A stretch of DNA of 9,717 nucleotides from an uncultured Christensenellaceae bacterium (GTDB lineage: Bacteria; Bacillota; Clostridia; Christensenellales; UBA1242), in the NCBI GenBank assembly GCA_910587225.1, contig CAJULT010000023.1, positions 1-9,717 on the forward strand. Direction: 5' to 3'. Of the stretch, positions 5,108 through 9,717 are shown piece by piece; position 1 is the stretch's first letter; the number at the start of each line of letters is the position of its first letter. A program made the translations under genes and the position numbers. The notes under the pieces were generated by a model. The model ran no database searches. It saw nothing but the letters and a program-made list of their open reading frames with translations, and was not told the DNA's origin.

Positions 5108-7994
5108 AGTCGTCTTCGTCAGGTCTGTCAAGAAGAATTGACGGTAAGTTTTTGAAATATGCATCAGCGTTCTCAGGGAAAACTTCAAGTGCATTTTCTT
5201 CATCGTAAATTACCAGCATAGTATCACCATCCATTTTGATGTAACTTCCGTCACATAATTTCTTGGTCAATAATGAACTTTCAGAAAATTGATTGCAGAA
5301 ATTTTGAATTGAATGTTCTCCATAGCCCTTTTCAACAGACGCGTCAGCATCAATAATATGCACTTTACTTGTAAATTCATCTATATCATCAAAATCTATT
5401 CCCCACTTATGCTCTGCAACTGCGTTTGCAGTATTTTTTAAAAAGTTTTTGTGTGCTTGAGGTATAGGTGCTTTGGCAATATCTTTTCTTAACTTTTGAA
5501 GGTGGCTAATGTTTTGATTTTTAATGTAACCCTTAGAAGTAAATTCATCATAAATGATTACTTTCATATAATGCGAAATATACATGTTATATTCAAGGCC
5601 ATTAAATAATTTGGGGTTCAAAAATTTGTTAAATAACTCGTCAAAGTGTTTAGAAATTTGGGCGCGTTCACCTTCTTCAAAACATTTTTTGTACCCTTCT
5701 TCACCAAATGCAGTTTTAGTTGCGTCTTTTATCCAGTCAATGTACTCTTTGAAATTTGTTTTGTAAGCATAGTCGCGCTTGATAAGGTTTTGAGAATAGT
5801 CAATTGGTGAAACACGTTTGCCATTATAATCTTTTGGATAATCTCTATCAAACGTTCTTAACGCACTATTGAAAGCTTTATCATTATCTTCAATTTCTTG
5901 TAAAATGATTTTTGATTTTACAGTTAGTTCATCAAGTAAAATTCTTCCTTTTGATGCTCTCGATGTGAGTCTTTCTTCCCATTTATCTTTTGGAGCTTCA
6001 AATACTACATTATAAAATTGATCAGCAAGTTGCGCAATTTTAGTATGTGTATCATTGAAAGCCATCAATGTATCAAAATACTTTGAAAAGCTTTTTAAAG
6101 CGCTTGAATAATTGTTTAGCTCTGGTGGTAACATTTTGCAACTTTTTAAGCCCTTGATGATTGGTGAGAAAAAGTTGTCAAAACATCTGTCAACATCATG
6201 GTCGGTATTAATTGGTAAAAGCTGAACTTTTGAAAATCTGATTTTCTGCTTTTCATGTTCAGGGAGATTGTTCCAATCAAGCTCAGCTTGCTTTTTGGCA
6301 TCTTCTGCCTGCTGCGTCGCAGCTGCTTTTTCTTCCGCCTTGCGTTTTGCTTCCTCTTCTGCTTTTATTTTTGCAGCTGCTTTTTCCTGTTTGCGTCTTT
6401 CTTCAGCGGCAGCCTTTTCGGCGGCTTTACGTTCTTTTTCAATACGCTTTTGCTCAGCAAGCCACTCTTGACGTTGCTTTTCTTGCTCAATTTTAGCTTC
6501 TCTTTCCTGTTCTTTAAGTGCCGCCTGCTTTTTGCGTTCTTCTTCAGCCATACGTGCGATATTGTCTAGGAATTGGTTACTCATCCCCTTATTTTTAGAG
6601 TTGAGTCTATTTTTCATTGTATCAAGAGCAATATTTTGAAGTAAAATTTCTGGCATTTCACTCACGTCAATTTTTGCACGTTTTCCGCGTTCAAGTCCAG
6701 TTTTGCTATCTGATTGTTCAGCGCCTAGTATTTCATCACTCTTGCCTAACGCGCGACTAGGGCTTTCAACAAATCTCTCGCGAAGATTCACGCCCTGCTC
6801 TTTTTCTGCTTTGACTAAGCTTGCAAGTACATAATCTAAAAGCTGAGGGTCGGTATTTAATACTGTTGAGTTTTGAAGACAGGTCATTGCATTTTTAGCG
6901 CCAAGATATTTTTCAAGGACATCAGCGAGACCCTCTCTAACAATTTTAGTTCCGTCTTTAAGTGTTCTGGTTTTGGTAACCAAATTATCAGCATTTATTT
7001 TTGTCATTGAAGTAAGGCGGAAGATATTAAAAACATAGTTATAAGAAGTATGTGCTGCGGTTTTTTCCCTCTCTGCTGGTGTCATACGCTGCCCTTCCGG
7101 CGTTTTGTTAAGTAGGTTTTTAAATATCTCTTTAAGGTTGGAGTCAACCGCTTCAATCTTTTTAAAGTCAACTGTAAGAATGGTCGGAGAATTTTTAATG
7201 TGAGAAAGAAGTCTGTATCTATCAATCTCCCCTGTTTTGTTATCTACACAAATAAGTTTAAGCCACTCTATTGCATATTCCATGTTGCTAGCAGAAGTGG
7301 TTAAAATAGAAGGTGCGGATTTAATAAGTTCCTTAACCTCATAGGTGTATTCACCTTTCTTTGTGTCATAGAAAAGTTCATTAAGCATGTTATAAATTGC
7401 TTTGATGTTTGCCTCATCAGCTTTGTTAACAAGAGAGGCACATTGTTCAATAATTGGTTTAAGCTCCTCTTCTAATAAAAGCGTGCTTTCAGTGTTCAAA
7501 TTACTATCATAGTATTTTGCCTGTGCAAGAGCGTATACAGCTGATATAAAGCTTTCCTCAGTTGCAAGTTTAAGGTTGGTTTTAATTGCAAGCTTCACTG
7601 GATCAATATGATGCTTATGAGCTTCATTGAGTACATCAATAAAGGTTTCTTCAATATTTTTATTTCCTTGTTTGTAAATGGAGATAACATCATCGATTAA
7701 ACCTCTCGCAAGTTTTCTACGGGATTTAGCATCAACGCTTGGAATATCATTTAATGAAAAACTGGCAAAAAGCTTACCAATTCTTTCAATGGTATCGGCT
7801 TGAAATTCGTTGCAAATATTGTGAACAAAAAGTTTAACTTCTTCCTCATCAAAGTGGAAGTTTTCTTTAAAAACTTTTCGAATAAGATTAAAGTTATTTT
7901 TTAATTTAGGGTCGCTGTCAATTATTTGATTAAATAATGCCTCATCTGCTGTCACATTTTTAATACTTTCAAAATTTGATTTTATCCTTGGCAT
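5106..7994 (-). CDS. Unknown 962-residue cytoplasmic helical protein with central charged coiled coil
   Basis: I do not recognise a family for this protein. It has no signal peptide, membrane helix or obvious catalytic motif, and is predicted cytoplasmic. Residues 1-475 look almost wholly alpha-helical and contain recurring blocks centred on IKSAPSILT (224-232) and IKNSPTILT (266-274), with a weaker one at LQNSTVLNT (373-381). By eye these resemble mTERF-like or other helical-solenoid repeats. Residues 478-572 are a Lys/Glu/Ala/Arg/Gln-rich coiled coil. Residues 575-962 form a second region rich in aromatic and charged residues, ending in acidic RPDEDD. The start is supported by GGGAGG at 7999-8004 and a strong promoter. 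The gene has its own promoter and terminator and sits between tsf and frr, where pyrH is usually found. Its codon use looks like that of its neighbours, and the long open frame makes it a real gene. A structural, cytoskeletal or nucleic-acid-binding role is possible but unsupported. Confidence 0.9.
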   Translation of the reverse strand: MPRIKSNFESIKNVTADEALFNQIIDSDPKLKNNFNLIRKVFKENFHFDEEEVKLFVHNICNEFQADTIERIGKLFASFSLNDIPSVDAKSRRKLARGLIDDVISIYKQGNKNIEETFIDVLNEAHKHHIDPVKLAIKTNLKLATEESFISAVYALAQAKYYDSNLNTESTLLLEEELKPIIEQCASLVNKADEANIKAIYNMLNELFYDTKKGEYTYEVKELIKSAPSILTTSASNMEYAIEWLKLICVDNKTGEIDRYRLLSHIKNSPTILTVDFKKIEAVDSNLKEIFKNLLNKTPEGQRMTPAEREKTAAHTSYNYVFNIFRLTSMTKINADNLVTKTRTLKDGTKIVREGLADVLEKYLGAKNAMTCLQNSTVLNTDPQLLDYVLASLVKAEKEQGVNLRERFVESPSRALGKSDEILGAEQSDSKTGLERGKRAKIDVSEMPEILLQNIALDTMKNRLNSKNKGMSNQFLDNIARMAEEERKKQAALKEQEREAKIEQEKQRQEWLAEQKRIEKERKAAEKAAAEERRKQEKAAAKIKAEEEAKRKAEEKAAATQQAEDAKKQAELDWNNLPEHEKQKIRFSKVQLLPINTDHDVDRCFDNFFSPIIKGLKSCKMLPPELNNYSSALKSFSKYFDTLMAFNDTHTKIAQLADQFYNVVFEAPKDKWEERLTSRASKGRILLDELTVKSKIILQEIEDNDKAFNSALRTFDRDYPKDYNGKRVSPIDYSQNLIKRDYAYKTNFKEYIDWIKDATKTAFGEEGYKKCFEEGERAQISKHFDELFNKFLNPKLFNGLEYNMYISHYMKVIIYDEFTSKGYIKNQNISHLQKLRKDIAKAPIPQAHKNFLKNTANAVAEHKWGIDFDDIDEFTSKVHIIDADASVEKGYGEHSIQNFCNQFSESSLLTKKLCDGSYIKMDGDTMLVIYDEENALEVFPENADAYFKNLPSILLDRPDEDD
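6279..6563 (-). other. Coiled-coil coding segment of the 962-residue protein
   Basis: Residues 478-572 consist of about 95 residues dominated by E, K, A, R and Q with almost no Gly or Pro, for example ERKAAEKAAAEERRKQEK. This fits a long single alpha-helix or a coiled-coil linker of the TolA or IF-2 type. The DNA shows internal similarity: the 14-mer GCAGCTGCTTTTTC occurs at 6319-6332 and again at 6373-6386, 54 nt (18 codons) apart in the same frame, suggesting growth by short duplication. Confidence 0.8.
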
Positions 7995-8018
7995 AATGCC
8001 TCCCTTTAGTACAAACTA

Positions 8019-8047
8019 ATTATATATTATATAATGTCCAAAGTCAA
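8019..8047 (-). promoter_or_regulatory. Strong sigma-A promoter of the 962-residue gene
   Basis: On the minus strand TTGACT (8042-8047) is followed after exactly 17 nt by TATAAT (8019-8024). This is five of six and six of six against consensus with ideal spacing. Transcription would start near 8012, giving a leader of about 18 nt that contains the GGGAGG ribosome binding site (7999-8004). The promoter lies directly after the tsf terminator, so the gene is expressed independently of rpsB-tsf, probably constitutively. No operator-like repeat is evident. Confidence 0.85.
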
Positions 8048-8074
8048 TAGGCAAAATTCGTTTTTTGGCAACAA

Positions 8075-8097
8075 AAAAAGTGCCGTTGGCACTTTTT
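8075..8097 (-). terminator. Intrinsic terminator of the rpsB-tsf operon
   Basis: Arms 8075-8084 and 8088-8097 form a perfect 10-bp stem (AAAAAGTGCC pairing with GGCACTTTTT) around a 3-nt loop. A T run continues on the minus strand to 8073. It begins 7 nt after the tsf stop codon. The symmetric A/T flanks would also allow termination in the other direction, but no gene points that way. Confidence 0.92.
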
Positions 8098-8104
8098 GTT
8101 AAGT

Positions 8105-8758
8105 TTAGTTTCCTTGAACTTGTTTAGCAACTTCAGCGGCAAGGTCATCATGTCTTTTTTCAAGACCTTCACCCATTTCGTAACGTACAAAACGACGAAC
8201 AGAAATCTTTTCACCAATTTTGAGTGTCATTTCGTTAAGGTAATCAGTGATAGTCATGCTGCTATCTTTAACATAAGCTTGTTCAAGAAGGCAAACATCT
8301 TGATAGAATTTCTTAACTCGCCCTTCAACCATTTTGTCAACGATTGCAGCAGGTTTTCCTTCGTTGAGTGCTTGTGCGCGAAGTACTTCCTTCTCAGCTT
8401 CTACAGCTTCAGCTGGAACTTCCTCAATGCGAACATATTTTGGATTTGCAGCAGCGATTTGCATTGCAATGTTTCTTGCAAGCTCTTGGAAGACATCTGT
8501 TTTAGCAACGAAGTCTGTTTCACAGTTAACTTCTACAAGTACGCCAATACTTCCACCCATGTGAATGTAAGAAGCAACAACGCCTTCAGCAGCAATTCTA
8601 GATTGCTTTTTAGCAGCGGCAGCAATTCCCTTTTCACGAAGCCAAAGTGAAGCTTTTTCAAAGTCACCGTCGCACTCAGTAAGTGCTTTTTTGCAGTCCA
8701 TCATGCCTGCATTTGTACGAGCGCGAAGCTCAGCAACGTCCTTAGCAGTAAAATTCAT
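8105..8758 (-). CDS. tsf: Elongation factor Ts, short form
   Basis: The guanine nucleotide exchange factor for EF-Tu, acting in the cytoplasm during elongation. The N-terminal UBA-like domain is clear: TAKDVAELRARTNAGMMDCKKAL (4-26), then W39 and the following basic stretch. The catalytic TDFVA motif is at 81-85, and the late conserved block KMVEGRVKKFYQDVCLLEQ occupies 142-160. The product is 217 residues, against about 290 in Bacillus and E. coli, so the core appears to contain a single subdomain, as in the short EF-Ts of Thermus. Its ribosome binding site AGGAGA (8765-8770) lies inside the last codons of rpsB, and only 2 nt separate the rpsB stop from this ATG. The gene ends the operon at a strong terminator. 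Confidence 0.97.
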   Translation of the reverse strand: MNFTAKDVAELRARTNAGMMDCKKALTECDGDFEKASLWLREKGIAAAAKKQSRIAAEGVVASYIHMGGSIGVLVEVNCETDFVAKTDVFQELARNIAMQIAAANPKYVRIEEVPAEAVEAEKEVLRAQALNEGKPAAIVDKMVEGRVKKFYQDVCLLEQAYVKDSSMTITDYLNEMTLKIGEKISVRRFVRYEMGEGLEKRHDDLAAEVAKQVQGN

Positions 8759-8760
8759 AA

Positions 8761-9639
8761 TTATTCTCCTTTACTTTCAGTTTTTACTTCAGCCTTCTCT
8801 GCGCTAGTTTCAGCTTTTTTCTTTGGAGCGGCCTTTCTCTTTGCAGGTTTTTTAGCCTCTTCTCCTTCAGCGATGTCAAGACTTGGCTTCATTTCAGTAA
8901 GTGCTTTTTCAAGGTCAATTTCTTCTTCGGCAGGCTCTTCTGCTTTAGTCATAGAAACACCCTCTTTAGCTTCAATAACAGCGTCTGCAATAGCAGCAGC
9001 GATAAGCTTAACTGAACGAATTGCATCGTCATTTCCTGGAATAACATAATCAATTCCATCTGGGTTACCATTTGTGTCAACAAGACCAACCATTGGGATT
9101 CCAAGGTTGCGGCACTCTTTAACGCAAATGTGTTCCATACAAGGATCTACTACGAAAACGACACCAGGAAGATCTCTCATTTCCTTAATTCCGCCGAGAT
9201 TCTTTTCAAGTTTATCACGCTCGGTTTTCAAAAGAGTAACCTCTTTCTTTGGAAGAAGGTCGAACTCGCCTACCTTTTCCATTTGGTTAAGTTTGTTAAG
9301 ACGTTCAATTCTAGTTTTGATAGTCTTAAAGTTTGTAAGGCATCCGCCAAGCCAACGAGTATTTACATAATACATACCGCATCTTTCAGCTTCTTCCTTA
9401 ATGGCTTCTTGAGCCTGTTTTTTAGTTCCCACAAAGAGAACATTTTTTCCAGCTGCAACGATATCTCTTACAAATAAGTAAGCTTTATCTACCTGCACTG
9501 AAGTGTCTTCTAGGTTGATGATATGAATATCGTTTCTAGCAGTGAAGATATACTTTTTCATCTTAGGGTTCCACTTTCTAGTTTGGTGACCAAAGTGAAC
9601 GCCGGCTTCCAGAAGTTGTTTCATTGAAATTACTGACAT
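8761..9639 (-). CDS. rpsB: 30S ribosomal protein S2 with extended charged tail
   Basis: S2 binds late to the 30S subunit near the platform and is needed for docking of S1 and mRNA. The core is typical: MKQLLEAGVHFGHQTRKWNP (6-25), FVGTKKQAQEA (69-79), TRWLGGCLTNF (94-104), PGVVFVVDP (158-166) and IPGNDDAIRS (200-209). The product is 292 residues, versus about 245 in Bacillus. The extra part is a C-terminal tail from about residue 230, first Glu-rich (232-262), then Lys/Ala-rich (263-280), then mixed. The start MSVISMKQ is set by AGGAGG at 9650-9655, 10 nt upstream. An open reading continues upstream to 9708, but those extra 23 residues include MTGVQTCALPIW, which is adapter sequence translated, and must not be annotated. 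The natural promoter lies outside the window. Confidence 0.98.
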   Translation of the reverse strand: MSVISMKQLLEAGVHFGHQTRKWNPKMKKYIFTARNDIHIINLEDTSVQVDKAYLFVRDIVAAGKNVLFVGTKKQAQEAIKEEAERCGMYYVNTRWLGGCLTNFKTIKTRIERLNKLNQMEKVGEFDLLPKKEVTLLKTERDKLEKNLGGIKEMRDLPGVVFVVDPCMEHICVKECRNLGIPMVGLVDTNGNPDGIDYVIPGNDDAIRSVKLIAAAIADAVIEAKEGVSMTKAEEPAEEEIDLEKALTEMKPSLDIAEGEEAKKPAKRKAAPKKKAETSAEKAEVKTESKGE

Positions 9640-9649
9640 TTTTCTTTTT

Positions 9650-9655
9650 CCTCCT
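9650..9655 (-). promoter_or_regulatory. Ribosome binding site of rpsB that fixes its start
   Basis: A perfect AGGAGG on the minus strand stands 10 nt before the ATG at 9637-9639. This rules out the longer reading that extends into the adapter. Confidence 0.9.
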
Positions 9656-9674
9656 TTTTGTTTTTGTCCTTCCC

Positions 9675-9717
9675 AGATCGGAAGAGCACACGTCTGAACT
9701 CCAGTCACATGACAGGA
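9675..9717. other. Illumina TruSeq adapter and index left at the contig end (artefact)
   Basis: From 9675 the plus strand reads AGATCGGAAGAGC and continues exactly as the TruSeq read-1 adapter through CCAGTCAC (ending at 9708). It is followed by ATGACAGGA, which fits an 8-nt sample index plus the first A of the next adapter block. On the minus strand this translates to the well-known artefact peptide MTGVQTCALPI. Genomic sequence therefore ends at about 9674. Confidence 0.98.

Noticed and set aside
6255..6569. Plus-strand ORFs opposite the coiled coil, encoding Phe/Cys/Leu-rich or Ala/Ser-rich peptides that look like membrane proteins
   Set aside because: They are the antisense reading of Lys/Glu/Ala codons in the coiled coil, with no ribosome binding site or promoter.
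8096..8650. A 184-residue plus-strand ORF opposite tsf
   Set aside because: It lies wholly within a firmly identified conserved gene on the other strand, and the peptide is low in complexity and resembles no known family.
9640..9708. A 315-residue reading of rpsB starting in the last bases of the window
   Set aside because: The first residues are translated sequencing adapter, while AGGAGG at 9650-9655 and S2 family length support the start at 9639.
1..9717. CRISPR array, tRNA, rRNA, insertion sequence or prophage traces
   Set aside because: No regular spaced repeats, cloverleaf, transposase motif or terminal inverted repeats could be seen on either strand.

Overview
This is the end of a draft contig from an AT-rich, low-GC Gram-positive bacterium, most likely an uncultured or gut-type member of the Clostridia. 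The evidence is a Gram-positive-type PolC, the Firmicutes-like cluster rpsB-tsf-...-frr-uppS-cdsA-rseP-polC, strong AGGAGG-type ribosome binding sites, and a standard genetic code (Trp is read from TGG and genes stop at TAA, TAG or TGA). Placement below class level is not possible from the sequence. Every supported gene lies on the minus strand, so transcription runs from high to low coordinates. Plus-strand ORFs are antisense shadows.

Region by region, in the direction of transcription: (1) 9675-9717 is Illumina adapter plus index, not genome. (2) rpsB (ribosomal protein S2, with a long charged C-terminal tail) and tsf (a short EF-Ts) form a two-gene unit closed by a strong intrinsic terminator at 8075-8097. 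(3) A near-consensus sigma-A promoter at 8019-8047 drives a single large gene (5106-7994) for a 962-residue cytoplasmic, mostly helical protein of unknown function with a 95-residue charged coiled coil. Its own intrinsic terminator (5081-5107) overlaps its stop codon. (4) A tight operon follows: frr, uppS, cdsA, rseP and the first 463 codons of polC, which runs off the left edge of the window. A weaker promoter candidate lies just before frr.

The known genes serve translation (S2, EF-Ts, ribosome recycling factor), envelope lipid synthesis (undecaprenyl diphosphate synthase, CDP-diacylglycerol synthase), membrane proteolysis (site-2 protease) and replication (PolC). Compared with the usual Firmicutes layout, pyrH is missing between tsf and frr, and dxr and proS are missing between cdsA and polC. 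The unknown 962-residue gene sits exactly where pyrH would be expected, as a self-contained transcription unit. It is the most interesting object here. Its N-terminal half contains degenerate repeats that resemble, by eye only, mTERF-type helical repeats. A second point of interest is that PolC passes from its OB domain to its exonuclease domain without the first half of the PHP domain that Bacillus-type PolC carries there.
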